Source: PALSA-1006 sp036171275 (lineage in GTDB: Bacteria > Pseudomonadota > Gammaproteobacteria > Burkholderiales > Gallionellaceae). Taken from it: 55,615 bases of DNA. The position numbers and the translations under genes are program-made. Below are positions 1 through 9,009 of the stretch, piece by piece. Position 1 is the first letter of the stretch. Every line of letters starts with the position of its first letter. The notes beneath the pieces are model-generated. The model saw only the letters and a program-made list of their open reading frames with translations, made no database searches and had not been told where the DNA came from. The stretch covers positions 1 to 55,615 of the forward strand of contig JAVHQT010000021.1 in NCBI GenBank assembly GCA_036171275.1. The letters are read 5' to 3'.

Positions 1-61
1 TTAAATCAATGATCTTTAGGAGGCGGTCGAACTCAACAGGAAACCCGCTACAAATTTGCCT

Positions 62-88
62 AAGCGTTGCCTATCGCAGCGCTTTTTT
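62..88 (+). terminator. Intrinsic terminator of a gene upstream of the window
   Basis: A 9-bp stem (AAGCGTTGC pairing with GCAGCGCTT, one G-U pair) with a 5-nt loop at 71-75 is followed directly by a T run ending at 88. This is a classical Rho-independent terminator on the plus strand. It must close a transcript entering from the left, since no gene lies between position 1 and it. I identify nothing in bases 1-61. Confidence 0.75.
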
Positions 89-249
89 GAGCAATCGAAC
101 ATTTATTATCCTGCAAAATCGTCAAAACCCACCCTCACTCCGCCCAATTTTCGCCTCGATTCGTTAAGTTCAACCGTCACTTAGCTGATTTGACACCTCG
201 CCCGCGCACCGCGATACTTCGTTTCTCACTTTTTTACAGGCTTTTTGCT

Positions 250-1533
250 TTGGAACAATTTTCATTGGGCACGCTGTTTCTGGCGCTGCTGGTCTTGCTG
301 ATTTTATCCGGTTTTTTTTCCGCTTCTGAAACAAGCATGATGGCACTGAATCGTCATCGACTTAACCACTTGATTCGTAAGGGAAATCGCAGTGCGAGCC
401 TGACTGCTAAACTACTCGCACAAACCGATAAATTGCTCGGATCAATTTTATTTGGCAATACCTTGCTCAACGTTGCAGCAGCCACGTTGACGGAAATCAT
501 GGTGTCTCGCCTGTTTGGACATGGCAACAGTAGCGCGCTCATCTTTGGTACGTTATTGATTACCTTCACTATTTTGATATTTAGCGAAATTATGCCCAAA
601 GTGATTGCCGCCAGCCATGCTGAAAGAGTTGCACTCCCCGCGAGTTTGGTGCTGGTTTTTTTCATTAAGTTATTTTATCCGGTGGTGTTTATTGCCACCT
701 CCATCGTGCGCGGGGTACTCAACCTGTTGCGCATTAAAGTTCAAACTGATCAAAGTAAGCAAAGTGTTAGCTTAGAAGAAGTGCGAATGCTGGTGCTGGA
801 AGCCGAACAATTTTTGCCGCACAAACATCAAAAAATGTTGCTCAATTTAGTGGATTTGGAAAAAATCGAGGTCAATGATGTCATGGTGCCGCGCAATCAA
901 ATTGAGGGCTTGGACATCAAAACCGATTCCCAGACTTTAAAACAGCAACTGGCTACCTGTCACCATACTTTATTGCCGATTTATGAGGGCGAACTAGACA
1001 AGGTAATGGGTATTTTGCATGTCAGGAAATCCTTGTCACTGTTGCAGCAGCCTGTTTTTGAGCCCGATGATTTACGTGCCTTGTTGCAAGAACCTTACTT
1101 TATCCCCAGCCACACCACCTTACTGAATCAACTGCAGCAGTTTCAAGAACGCCAACTGCGACTCGGCTTGGTGGTGGACGAATATGGTGAACTATTAGGC
1201 ATGGTCACCTTAGAAAATATTCTGGAAGAAATTGTCGGCGATTTCACCACCGACGCCCCGTCGCAAACGGGAAAATTTTTACGCCAAAACGATGGCAGTG
1301 TCTTTATTGAAGGCAGCACTCTGCTTCGCGATTTAAATCGAAAAATGGATTTGCACTTACCGACTAGCGGGGCAAAAACCTTAAATGGCCTGATTTTAGA
1401 ACACCTTGAAGAAATGCCGGAAGCGGGCACAAGCCTGAAAATTAAAGGCTATCCGATTGAGATTATTCAAACTCAAGACCGCGTGGTTAAAGTCGCTCGC
1501 TTATTTTTACCCACACTAAAACCGCAAGACTGA
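250..1533 (+). CDS. CorB/HlyC-CorC family CNNM-CBS membrane protein
   Basis: Inner-membrane protein of the CNNM/CorB family, linked in other bacteria to Mg2+ efflux or cobalt resistance. The N-terminal third holds a DUF21 (CNNM) domain with about four membrane segments, starting with the hydrophobic stretch SLGTLFLALLVLLILSGFFS. A CBS pair follows in the middle (the VDEYGELLGMVTLENILEEI segment is typical of the second CBS), then a C-terminal CorC_HlyC domain. An open frame reaches back to a TTG at 190. I prefer the TTG at 250 because MEQFSLGTLF aligns with the start of E. coli YfjD (MEHISTTTLI) and an AGG lies about 9 nt upstream. The length of 427 aa is normal for the family. The exact ion is not readable from sequence. 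Confidence 0.85.
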   Translation: MEQFSLGTLFLALLVLLILSGFFSASETSMMALNRHRLNHLIRKGNRSASLTAKLLAQTDKLLGSILFGNTLLNVAAATLTEIMVSRLFGHGNSSALIFGTLLITFTILIFSEIMPKVIAASHAERVALPASLVLVFFIKLFYPVVFIATSIVRGVLNLLRIKVQTDQSKQSVSLEEVRMLVLEAEQFLPHKHQKMLLNLVDLEKIEVNDVMVPRNQIEGLDIKTDSQTLKQQLATCHHTLLPIYEGELDKVMGILHVRKSLSLLQQPVFEPDDLRALLQEPYFIPSHTTLLNQLQQFQERQLRLGLVVDEYGELLGMVTLENILEEIVGDFTTDAPSQTGKFLRQNDGSVFIEGSTLLRDLNRKMDLHLPTSGAKTLNGLILEHLEEMPEAGTSLKIKGYPIEIIQTQDRVVKVARLFLPTLKPQD

Positions 1534-1615
1534 TACGCTGAAGGCTAGGCGCAAAAACCTTTATAATCCCTGACCGACGTTCCACTAAATAGTAATTTTC
1601 AGCTTAGGAAAAGTA

Positions 1616-2833
1616 ATGGCAACTCCCACCAAAGCAGCAAAAGCCCAAGAATTTCTCTACGCTTGGCAAGGAAAAGATAAGCACGGCAAAATTTTAAAGG
1701 GTGAAATGCGCTCGGTCGGACAAGCCAGCGTCTCCGCGCACTTGCGCCGTCAAGGTGTCGTCGTTTCAAAGGTCAACAAAATTTCCAGCAAGCGCGGCAG
1801 CGTCTCTGAAAAAGATGTGACCTTGTTTACCCGTCAATTAGCCACCATGCTGAAATCTGGCGTTCCTTTACTTCAAGCCTTTGATATTGTTGGCAAAGGA
1901 CATGACAATCCTGCTGTGTCACGTTTACTGCAAGACATTAAAACCGACGTTGAAACTGGAAGCAGCTTGGAGCAAGCCTTTCGAAAATTCCCTCTGCATT
2001 TTGATGAATTATTTTGCAATCTGATTGGCGCTGGCGAACAAGCGGGGATTTTAGATAGTTTGCTAGACCGTTTGGCAACTTACAAAGAAAAAATCCAAGC
2101 AATCAAAAGTAAAATTAAATCCGCTTTAATGTACCCCATTTCTATCATCGTGATTGCCGTTGGCATTACGGCAGTGATTATGATTTTCGTGATCCCGCAA
2201 TTTAAAAAAATGTTTGAAGGCATGAATATGGAATTGCCCTATCCAACCTTGGTTGTGATGAGCATCTCCGATTTCTTTGTGAAATGGTGGTATCTGATTT
2301 TTGGCGGCCTTGGCGGCGGTTTATACTGGTTTTTTTATACTTGGAAACGCAGCAAAATCCTGCAACGGAATATGGATACCTTGCTTTTAAAAGTGCCTAT
2401 TTTTGGGACACTGGTACGCAAAGCCACCATCGCACGCTGGGCACGGACTTTATCCACCATGTTTGCCGCCGGCGTGCCCTTGGTTGAAGCCTTTAATTCA
2501 GTGGCTGGCGCAGCAGGTAACGCCGTTTATTTCGATGCCACTAAAGCAATTCAGCGCGAAGTCACCAGCGGCAGCAGCTTAACGGTGGCGATGCAAAACA
2601 CCGACGTTTTTCCCAACATGGTGCTACAAATGGTGGCGATTGGTGAAGAATCTGGCTCAATCGACAATATGCTGTCCAAAGTCGCCGAGTTTTATGAAGG
2701 CGAAGTCGATGACGCCGTCGCAGCCTTATCGAGCCTGATGGAACCCATCATCATGGTAGTTTTAGGCACGCTCATTGGCGGCATGGTGGTTGCGATGTAT
2801 TTGCCCATCTTTAAAATGGGACAAGGGCTATGA
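1616..2833 (+). CDS. pilC: Type IV pilus inner-membrane platform protein PilC
   Basis: PilC is the polytopic platform that couples the PilB/PilT ATPases to pilin polymerisation at the inner membrane. The 405-aa protein has the usual two tandem T2SSF domains. The first starts near residue 70 (FTRQLATMLKSGVPLLQAFD) and the second near residue 270 (WARTLSTMFAAGVPLVEAFN). Hydrophobic segments lie around residues 175-195, 225-245 and at the C-terminus. The start has an AGGAAA Shine-Dalgarno. Its stop overlaps the pilD start (ATGA), so the two are translationally coupled. In most gammaproteobacteria pilB lies directly upstream; here a CorB-type gene takes that place. A TATAAT hexamer at 1562-1567 may be a -10 box, but no convincing -35 goes with it. 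Confidence 0.95.
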   Translation: MATPTKAAKAQEFLYAWQGKDKHGKILKGEMRSVGQASVSAHLRRQGVVVSKVNKISSKRGSVSEKDVTLFTRQLATMLKSGVPLLQAFDIVGKGHDNPAVSRLLQDIKTDVETGSSLEQAFRKFPLHFDELFCNLIGAGEQAGILDSLLDRLATYKEKIQAIKSKIKSALMYPISIIVIAVGITAVIMIFVIPQFKKMFEGMNMELPYPTLVVMSISDFFVKWWYLIFGGLGGGLYWFFYTWKRSKILQRNMDTLLLKVPIFGTLVRKATIARWARTLSTMFAAGVPLVEAFNSVAGAAGNAVYFDATKAIQREVTSGSSLTVAMQNTDVFPNMVLQMVAIGEESGSIDNMLSKVAEFYEGEVDDAVAALSSLMEPIIMVVLGTLIGGMVVAMYLPIFKMGQGL

Positions 2834-3693
2834 CTTTATTTAACGCGCTGCAAAATTCGCCTACGCTTTTCATCACACTATCTGGCTTACTCGGTTTAAT
2901 TGTCGGCAGTTTTTTGAACGTAGTGATTTACCGTTTGCCAAAAATGATGGAGCGCGGTTGGCGCCGGCAATGCGCAGAATTATCCGGGCAAAGCAGCGCG
3001 CCTATGCCGGTCTTTAATTTGGCAATTCCGCCTTCTGCCTGCCCGCATTGTCAGCACCCGATTAGCGCATTCGAAAACATTCCGCTGCTCAGTTATCTGT
3101 GGTTACAGGGAAAATGTCGCGCTTGTCGCGCCCCCATTTCGATGCGTTACCCACTGATTGAACTCGCCAGCGCCTTGCTCAGTACCTTGGCCGCTTGGCA
3201 TTTTGGCTTTGGCTTGGCGGGCATTGCCGCCCTAGTTCTACTGTGGGTTTTGCTCGTCTTAACAGCGATTGATATTGACACGCAACTATTGCCAGACGAT
3301 CTGACTTTACCCTTACTCTGGCTCGGCTTATTGCTCAATCTAAACGGCGCATTCATCTCATTAGAAAGCGCCTTCATCGGCGCGATGGCCGGTTATTTAA
3401 GCTTATGGAGCGTCTATTGGTTATTCAAACTTGCCACTGGTAAAGAAGGCATGGGGCACGGCGACTTTAAATTGTTGGCAGCACTGGGCGCATGGCTCGG
3501 CTGGCCAATGTTACCGTTGATCATTTTATCGTCTTCAGTAGTCGGCGCGATAGTCGGCATCAGTCTAATCGTCGCCGCAAAAATGGGACGCAATGTGCCG
3601 ATTCCTTTTGGTCCTTATTTAGCGGGTGGCGGCGTCATTGCCTTGTTTTGGGGGGACAAAATTACTCAAGGCTATTTACAATTTTTAGGATAA
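2830..3693 (+). CDS. pilD: Prepilin peptidase / N-methyltransferase PilD
   Basis: Aspartic membrane protease (family A24) that cleaves the short leader of type IV prepilins and type II pseudopilins and methylates the new N-terminus. The N-terminal methylase domain carries the zinc-binding pairs C71-x2-C74 and C96-x2-C99. The two catalytic aspartate regions are AIDIDTQLLPDD (about residues 147-157) and GMGHGDFKLL (about 208-217). Several membrane helices surround them. At 287 aa it is full length. It overlaps pilC by 4 nt and coaE follows after 3 nt, the conserved pilC-pilD-coaE order. Confidence 0.95.
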   Translation: MTLFNALQNSPTLFITLSGLLGLIVGSFLNVVIYRLPKMMERGWRRQCAELSGQSSAPMPVFNLAIPPSACPHCQHPISAFENIPLLSYLWLQGKCRACRAPISMRYPLIELASALLSTLAAWHFGFGLAGIAALVLLWVLLVLTAIDIDTQLLPDDLTLPLLWLGLLLNLNGAFISLESAFIGAMAGYLSLWSVYWLFKLATGKEGMGHGDFKLLAALGAWLGWPMLPLIILSSSVVGAIVGISLIVAAKMGRNVPIPFGPYLAGGGVIALFWGDKITQGYLQFLG

Positions 3694-3696
3694 ACC

Positions 3697-4338
3697 ATGT
3701 CTCCGCCTTACACCGTCAATTACGAATCTCCCTATTTAATCGGACTAACCGGCGGAATCGGCAGTGGAAAAACAACCGTGGCGCGTTTGTTTGAGCAATA
3801 TGGCGCTAGGATTATTGATGCAGATGAAATTTCGCGTGACTTAACCATGACCAATGGCGCAGCCATTCCGGCCGTGCTTGAAACATTTGGCAAAAGCTAC
3901 ATTGATGACACAGGCGGACTGAATCGCAAAACAATGCGCGAGTTATTCTTCACGCATCCAGATGCCAGAAAAAAACTACAAGGCATTTTGCATCCGATGA
4001 TATTTAGTCAGATTCAAAAGCAGGCATCACTGGCCACCTCGTCGCCCTACACGCTCATCGTCGCGCCCTTGCTGTTTGAAGCAAAAGGCTATCGAAAATG
4101 GGTGCAAAGAACTTTGGTGGTTGACTGCCCAGAAGCCTTGCAAATTGAACGCACCATGCGCCGTAGCGGACTCTCCGAACTTGAAGTCAAGCAAATTATG
4201 GCGCAACAAATGTCACGTTCAAAACGCTTAAGCTTGGGAGATGATCGTTTAGAAAATCAAACCGACAGAGCGACACTGGTTTCAAAGGTTGCCGCATTAC
4301 ATCGGCGCTATAGCGCACTTAGCGCGATAAGGTATTGA
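3697..4338 (+). CDS. coaE: Dephospho-CoA kinase
   Basis: Catalyses the last step of coenzyme A synthesis, phosphorylating the 3'-hydroxyl of dephospho-CoA with ATP. The P-loop GLTGGIGSGKTT sits at residues 16-27, followed by the DADEISRDL segment typical of the family and by LLFEAKGYRKW in the CoA-binding region. At 213 aa it is of normal length, though the N-terminus is about ten residues longer than in many homologues. It starts 3 nt after pilD and belongs to the same transcript. Confidence 0.94.
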   Translation: MSPPYTVNYESPYLIGLTGGIGSGKTTVARLFEQYGARIIDADEISRDLTMTNGAAIPAVLETFGKSYIDDTGGLNRKTMRELFFTHPDARKKLQGILHPMIFSQIQKQASLATSSPYTLIVAPLLFEAKGYRKWVQRTLVVDCPEALQIERTMRRSGLSELEVKQIMAQQMSRSKRLSLGDDRLENQTDRATLVSKVAALHRRYSALSAIRY

Positions 4339-4426
4339 CTGAATGAAAGAGTGCCTATATCGTTTGGCATCCCAAATCCATTCCAATCTGACTGAATAAT
4401 TAGGTTTACCTCAATTTTAACAACCC

Positions 4427-5182
4427 ATGATTAGCTACGATTTTCCTCTCAACGAACGGATGCGCACTCTATTGCGACTGGAGGATTTATTCGCGCGCTT
4501 CGAGTTGTTTGCCGCCAGAAACGAAAGCATTGATCATCACGTCGCCTTGAGCGTTTTGTTTGAAATTTTAGAAGTGGCGGCGCGCGCGGATTTAAAATCC
4601 GATATTTTGCAAGAGCTAGAAAGACAAAAAAAGGTCTTGTTTGCTCTGCACAGCAATCCGCAAATTTCTGAATCCGCCTTAGAAACGGTGCTAGACCAAA
4701 TTGACAACGCCAGCACCGACTTGCTTTCCATGAGCGGCAAAATTGGTCAATATTTACGTGAAAATGAATGGTTGATGGGCATCAAACAGCGCACCGGCAT
4801 TCCAGGCGGCGTGTGTGAATTCGACTTACCTTCGTATCATTTTTGGCAACATCAACCTACCGCTGTGCGCAGGCAACATCTCAACGAATGGCTCGCGCCC
4901 ATGCTGCCGCTCAAAGAGGGCTTAGCGATTATTTTAAAACTGTTGCGCGAAGGCGGAAAACAACGAGAATTCGTTGCGACTGGCGGTAGTTTTCAGCAAA
5001 TGCAAGGCGGCAAAGTTGCGCACATGCTGCGCATCAATTTAGACGATGAGCTGTCCTGCATTCCCGAAGTTAGCGCCAATAAATATGCACTCAATATTCG
5101 GTTTGTCAGCGGTGACTTTAGCGCTAAAACCAGTCTCTTTGAACAAGACGTCACTTTTAAGCTTGTGTTCTGTACTCTGTAA
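4427..5182 (+). CDS. zapD: Cell division protein ZapD
   Basis: ZapD bundles FtsZ protofilaments and stabilises the Z ring. The 251-aa protein starts with the family hallmark YDFPLNERMRTLLRLEDLF and contains the conserved SYHFWQH segment near residue 142, both typical of DUF1342/ZapD proteins. No clear Shine-Dalgarno precedes the ATG at 4427. The 88-nt spacer after coaE could hold a promoter, but none is convincing. yacG begins at the base after its stop codon, the usual zapD-yacG pairing. Confidence 0.93.
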   Translation: MISYDFPLNERMRTLLRLEDLFARFELFAARNESIDHHVALSVLFEILEVAARADLKSDILQELERQKKVLFALHSNPQISESALETVLDQIDNASTDLLSMSGKIGQYLRENEWLMGIKQRTGIPGGVCEFDLPSYHFWQHQPTAVRRQHLNEWLAPMLPLKEGLAIILKLLREGGKQREFVATGGSFQQMQGGKVAHMLRINLDDELSCIPEVSANKYALNIRFVSGDFSAKTSLFEQDVTFKLVFCTL

Positions 5183-5374
5183 ATGATCACCGACAAACCC
5201 ACCATTTCTTGCCCGCAGTGCGGAAAAAAACACAGCTGGGACAGCAGCAATCGCTACCGCCCATTTTGCAGTGAACGTTGCAAAATGATTGATTTGGGCA
5301 AATGGGCAAACGAAGAATATCGCGTCGAACAACCAGAAACAACCTTACCCGAACATCAGACAGCGACTGACTAG
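5183..5374 (+). CDS. yacG: DNA gyrase inhibitor YacG (zinc-ribbon protein)
   Basis: Small 63-aa zinc protein that binds GyrB and inhibits gyrase in E. coli. Four zinc-ligand cysteines are visible: CPQC at residues 10-13 and C29/C33 in FCSERCK. The conserved MIDLGKWANEEYRV segment follows. Its ATG directly follows the zapD TAA, so translation is probably coupled. It converges with the Nudix/ThiE gene after a 20-nt spacer. Confidence 0.93.
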   Translation: MITDKPTISCPQCGKKHSWDSSNRYRPFCSERCKMIDLGKWANEEYRVEQPETTLPEHQTATD

Positions 5375-5387
5375 ATCAGTCGTTCCT
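5364..5387. terminator. Weak hairpin between convergent yacG and Nudix/ThiE genes
   Basis: A perfect 7-bp inverted repeat (CGACTGA / TCAGTCG, loop CTAGA) overlaps the yacG stop and is followed by TTCCTT. It lies between two convergent genes, where a bidirectional terminator is expected, but the T run is poor. Confidence 0.35.
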
Positions 5388-5394
5388 TAGCAAT

Positions 5395-6330
5395 TCACCA
5401 CGCCTGACTTAATAGCGCAATGCCGTGCGCCCCATGTTGCCAAGCGCAATCAAAATCTTCCCTCGTCAAACCACCCAAGGCAAAAACCGGAATCGTTGCG
5501 CCGGCTGCCACGGCAGCAAAAGTCTCCCAACCTAAATGCGCAGCACCGGGGTGAGACCGTGTCGGCAAAACCGGACTCAGCAAGGCAAAATCACAGCCGA
5601 GTTGCTCGGCACGGCGCAGTTCAACACGGTTGTGACAAGACGCACCGCAAAATTTTAATGCTGGTCGCTGCGTCATCGTCAGTAATTGTGTGGACGTTAA
5701 TTGCACACCATCTGCCCCTAATTCCTGAGCTAACGCTATGTTCTCATTGAACAATACGTGCGCGCCCGCAGAATGAGCCAAGCGCAGCACTTGTTCTGCT
5801 AACGCCCGAAAAGTCACTGCATCTAAGGATTTTTCACGCAACTGAATCAGGCGTACGCCTTGCTGTAAACGCCGCGCTAAGCGCGCTAAAAATGTTTCAA
5901 TTCCGAGTGCGGCAACATTGCTAAGTGCATATAAATCAGGCAGTTGCAGCGCCTGTAAAATCGGTTTATTGGCTGGCAAAATCGGTTGTACGCAAGTCGA
6001 ATTGGGCTGTTGCCAACTAAAAGCCTGCCCTTCCAGCGAGCGAATTTCGCCTTGCCAAGCCGTGACGCGAAAAAAGTGCAGGCGTACACTCGCGTGCGGA
6101 TAAGTAAAAGTTTGCGTCAGCCACGGAAAAAGTGTTTCCGCGACAATGCCCAATTCCTCTTGTAACTCCCGGATTAACGCCTGCCGCGCAGTTTCGCCTG
6201 CTTCTAATTTGCCACCAGGAAATTCCCAAAAACCGGCCATCGGCTTGCCGACAGGACGCTGGGCTAGTAAGAAGCTGCCGTCAGCTGCACGTAGCACGGC
6301 AGCGGCAACTTCAATGACTTTATTTTTCAT
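5395..6330 (-). CDS. Nudix hydrolase fused to a thiamine-phosphate-synthase-like domain
   Basis: A 311-aa two-domain protein. The N-terminal half is a MutT-like Nudix hydrolase with a complete box (GGKLEAGET followed by RELQEELGI), which in MutT removes 8-oxo-dGTP. The C-terminal half (about residues 130-311) is a TMP-TenI/ThiE-like TIM barrel with LIQLREKSLD, ADGVQLTS and PVFALGGLT segments. This fusion is common in gammaproteobacteria in exactly this place beside yacG and zapD. Whether the ThiE-like half is active is unknown. The open frame extends to 6405, but those extra 25 codons run towards a repeat element, and the family start is MKNKVIEVAAAVL, so I set the start at 6330. Confidence 0.88.
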   Translation of the reverse strand: MKNKVIEVAAAVLRAADGSFLLAQRPVGKPMAGFWEFPGGKLEAGETARQALIRELQEELGIVAETLFPWLTQTFTYPHASVRLHFFRVTAWQGEIRSLEGQAFSWQQPNSTCVQPILPANKPILQALQLPDLYALSNVAALGIETFLARLARRLQQGVRLIQLREKSLDAVTFRALAEQVLRLAHSAGAHVLFNENIALAQELGADGVQLTSTQLLTMTQRPALKFCGASCHNRVELRRAEQLGCDFALLSPVLPTRSHPGAAHLGWETFAAVAAGATIPVFALGGLTREDFDCAWQHGAHGIALLSQAW

Positions 6331-6364
6331 CTCAAAGCAATCGTGAATCAACATTTTACCAAAC

Positions 6365-6601
6365 TTAGGAAGCGCTGATTTATTCTGTTCGTGGTGCAAC
6401 CGCACGTGGCGGCAAGCTGGTAAAAACCCAACAGCTCACGCAAAGCTCTTCGACAAACCTTGGAGAATCTTGTCGCGCCACAACAGAATAAATATCTTAA
6501 TAATCAATCACTTAACCGCAAAATTCAACAAGAATCTACTGAGCTAGCCGAAGGTAATTCGCTGAATTCATCGAAGGACTCAGGGCGAACAGTTAAATAT
6601 T
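6365..6601. repeat. Palindromic MITE/REP-like element, copy 1
   Basis: The left end reads TTAGGAAGCGCTGATTTATT and the segment GATTTATTCTGTTCGTGGTGC recurs inverted (with changes) at about 6474-6496. The right part contains CTCAGGGCGAAC and TCGAAGG blocks shared with the other copies (12398, 30705, 51109, 54049). Near 6491-6516, on the minus strand, it carries a TTAAGTGATTGATTATT segment also related to the copy at 54049. It fills the spacer between the Nudix/ThiE gene and htpX. No coding potential is seen. Confidence 0.6.
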
Positions 6602-6609
6602 CCGCGCGC

Positions 6610-7491
6610 TCAACGCAGCGCTTTTAACGCCGCAATGCGTTCGTCTAACGGCGGATGAGTCATGAACATTTTGCTCAAGCCACCGCTACTCGAAATCGCG
6701 GAGGCGGCCATATTTTGCGGCATGACAGCAGGTTCGTGGTTGACTTTTAGACGTTCCAAGGCGGCAATCATTTTTTGTCGTCCGGCTAAGCTTGCGCCAC
6801 CTGCATCGGCGCGAAACTCACGTTGCCGCGAAAACCACATCACGATAACGCTCGCCAACACACCCAGCACTAATTGAGCAACGATTTCAGCCACAAACGC
6901 ACCGATACCAGGTCCTTCGCGTTCATCATTTTTCAACAATACACGATCAACAAAATAGCCAAATAATTTAGCGAAGAACACCACAAAAGTATTCACCACG
7001 CCTTGAATCAGTGCCAGCGTCACCATATCGCCATTGGCAACATGGCTGATTTCATGCGCCAAGACTGCTTCGATTTCATCTTTGCTCATGTTATTTAACA
7101 GACCCGTACTGACCGCCACCAACGCATTATTTCGATTCCAACCGGTGGCAAACGCGTTCACATCCGGTGCATCATAAATCGCCACTTCTGGCATCCCAAT
7201 ACCGGCGTTCTGCGCCTGCCGACGCACCGTCTCCACTAACCAACGTTCGGTTGCATCAAATGGATTTGTGATGACTTGAGCGCCAACCGACTGTTTCGCC
7301 ATCCATTTCGACATCAATAGAGAAACAATCGAACCGGAAAAACCAATCACTACCGACAAAATTAGCAGCGAGGTAAAGTTGATCGCGCCGTGGCTATCCA
7401 TCCAGCGATTCACACCTAACAAGCGCAAAGTCAGGTTAATCACCAGCAATACCGCTAGGTTAGTCAAAATAAATAAAAATATTCGCTTCAT
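6610..7491 (-). CDS. htpX: Membrane zinc metalloprotease HtpX
   Basis: Heat-shock-type inner-membrane protease that degrades misfolded membrane proteins together with FtsH. It is 293 aa, with two N-terminal transmembrane segments (about 3-22 and 38-60) and the M48 zinc motif HEISH at 146-150. Two further hydrophobic stretches follow (about 158-178 and 195-215), and the ligand-bearing FRADAGGASL segment is near residue 225. The conserved tail (HPPLDERIAAL) is intact. It is transcribed alone on the minus strand. Confidence 0.95.
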   Translation of the reverse strand: MKRIFLFILTNLAVLLVINLTLRLLGVNRWMDSHGAINFTSLLILSVVIGFSGSIVSLLMSKWMAKQSVGAQVITNPFDATERWLVETVRRQAQNAGIGMPEVAIYDAPDVNAFATGWNRNNALVAVSTGLLNNMSKDEIEAVLAHEISHVANGDMVTLALIQGVVNTFVVFFAKLFGYFVDRVLLKNDEREGPGIGAFVAEIVAQLVLGVLASVIVMWFSRQREFRADAGGASLAGRQKMIAALERLKVNHEPAVMPQNMAASAISSSGGLSKMFMTHPPLDERIAALKALR

Positions 7492-7833
7492 TCGCTTTCT
7501 CCAAAAATTTCAATATAATCATGCACTTACAAACAATCACTCAAGTTTCTCGTTTTTAATCCGAAAACCTTTTTAGTTCCGGCTGGCTAAATGGGGCTGG
7601 CAGGCGTGATTTCAAGCTCGGCATTATTTTATTTGCTGATTTTAAATTGTTTGGCTAAAATGCAGCGCGTGGGAAATTTAACCACGCGAAATATAAGACG
7701 GTTCAAAGCAATACTTGATTCTTTCAGCTTTATTCGCAAAAAACCGCTCTGCCTAGTTTAACCCTCACCCGCTGTGCTATGCCCGCACTGAATGCGGACT
7801 GATTAATTTTGTCTCAATCCTAAAGGAGTAAAA
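7492..7833. other. 342-bp intergenic region, htpX / barrel gene
   Basis: Divergent spacer that should hold the promoters of htpX (minus) and of the barrel gene (plus). It contains one copy of the short TTGATTATATTGA repeat (7501-7530) and a 7-bp hairpin (CGCGTGG at 7666-7672 with CCACGCG at 7682-7688) that has no T run. An AAAGGAG Shine-Dalgarno precedes the next gene. I see no open frame of interest and no promoter strong enough to call. Confidence 0.5.
7501..7530 (-). repeat. Short dispersed motif, copy at 7.5 kb
   Basis: Reads TAAGTGCATGATTATATTGA on the minus strand, followed by an A/T-rich tail. It shares ATGATTATATTGAA with the copy at 39995. It lies just upstream of the htpX start. 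Confidence 0.55.
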
Positions 7834-8400
7834 ATGAAAATTCACTATTTGACACTGGCTTTTCTAACCACACTTTCTTTGCCAGTTTGGGCTGCTAATA
7901 GTGACGAAGGTCCGTATTTGGTCGGTCTGCTGGGTACAACCAGTAAAATGTCCAGCTCTGCCGATGGCACTTCCGCCACCGGCTTAATCGGCTATCAAGT
8001 CAACGAGTTTTTTGCAGTTGAAGGCGGCATGGGATTGCTGTTTGACAATGCCGCTTACACCACCCCGCAAGCGAGCGGTTACACTTCATCATCCATGGCA
8101 GGGACACAGTTTGCCGCGTTGCTAACCTTTCCCATTTTGGACGAGATGAATTTTTTGCTACGCCTAGGTGGCGTCAGTTTTGAACGCTCAAACCAAATTA
8201 ACGGCGCAACCAATGAATTATGGGAAGAAAAATGGAGCGGCACGCTGATGGGCGTAGGCGTTCAAGGTAAACTCCCGTTCGATATTGGCGGCGTTGATAT
8301 TGGTCTGCGAGCAGGAATCGATCGCTATTCAATCAAAAACAGCGCCAATGCAACCGAAACACCGTTGAACGTTTACTTAGGCGGCATGATTTATTTCTAA
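7834..8400 (+). CDS. Small outer-membrane beta-barrel protein
   Basis: A 188-aa protein with a clear signal peptide (cleavage expected near WAANSDEG, residue 20). It has alternating aromatic/glycine strands typical of an eight-stranded OmpA-like or OmpW-like barrel, and a C-terminal phenylalanine (GGMIYF) as needed for BAM insertion. A strong Shine-Dalgarno (AAAGGAG) sits 5 nt from the ATG. No ligand or specific function can be read. It may share a transcript with the YceI gene 32 nt downstream. Confidence 0.8.
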   Translation: MKIHYLTLAFLTTLSLPVWAANSDEGPYLVGLLGTTSKMSSSADGTSATGLIGYQVNEFFAVEGGMGLLFDNAAYTTPQASGYTSSSMAGTQFAALLTFPILDEMNFLLRLGGVSFERSNQINGATNELWEEKWSGTLMGVGVQGKLPFDIGGVDIGLRAGIDRYSIKNSANATETPLNVYLGGMIYF

Positions 8401-8432
8401 TAAATACTTAATAAAATCAATAAGTTAAAACA

Positions 8433-9005
8433 ATGATACGCGTTCACTTACTCACCTTCTTGCTACTTTTCGCTTCTTTTTCTGTGCTAGCGGCACCGCG
8501 CACTTTGCTGGTTGCCGAAAGCAAAATTGAATTTACCGTGATGCAAATGGGTGTACCTGTCGGCGGTCATTTCAACAAATTTGATGCGCGCATTGTTCTG
8601 AATAATGAGCATATTGAGCAATCCAATGCCGATTTTCGCATCGACATTGCCTCAATCGACACCGGCAATGCAGAAGCGAATGATATTGCATTGAATGAGG
8701 ACTGGCTGAATCAGCGCCAAGCGCCGTTCGCCACCTTTAAAAGCAGCCAAATTCGCGTACTTGACCAAGGACGCTTGGAGGCAAAAGGCACACTGACGAT
8801 TCGCAACAAAGCGCGTGATTTAACGCTGCAATTAGTGCGCGTCGATCAAGCCAATGGCAAAACCATGCTGAACACCCGCTTTGTACTTAAGCGCAGTGAA
8901 TTTGGCATTGGCGGCGGAATGTGGAATGAAGGCGGCGTGGTTGCTGAAGCCATTCCATTGCAAATTCAACTGGTTTTAGCCCCAGTCAGCAAACTGAAAA
9001 AATAG
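8433..9005 (+). CDS. YceI-family periplasmic lipid-binding protein
   Basis: A 190-aa protein with a signal peptide (MIRVHLLTFLLLFASFSVLA, cleavage about residue 20). It has the YceI lipocalin-like barrel pattern: SKIEFTVMQMGVPVGGHFNKF, then IDIASIDTGNAEANDIALNED, then ATFKSSQI and KARDLTLQL. YceI proteins bind isoprenoid or lipid chains in the periplasm. It ends 4 nt before the ABC ATPase gene, so it is probably the first cistron of a four-gene envelope-transport operon. Confidence 0.9.
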   Translation: MIRVHLLTFLLLFASFSVLAAPRTLLVAESKIEFTVMQMGVPVGGHFNKFDARIVLNNEHIEQSNADFRIDIASIDTGNAEANDIALNEDWLNQRQAPFATFKSSQIRVLDQGRLEAKGTLTIRNKARDLTLQLVRVDQANGKTMLNTRFVLKRSEFGIGGGMWNEGGVVAEAIPLQIQLVLAPVSKLKK

Positions 9006-9009
9006 CCCA

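Noticed and set aside
1..61. Possible tRNA/tmRNA-like end (GGTCGAACTC) at the left edge
   Set aside because: It resembles a T-arm only loosely, no acceptor stem or CCA can be built, and the upstream part is not available.
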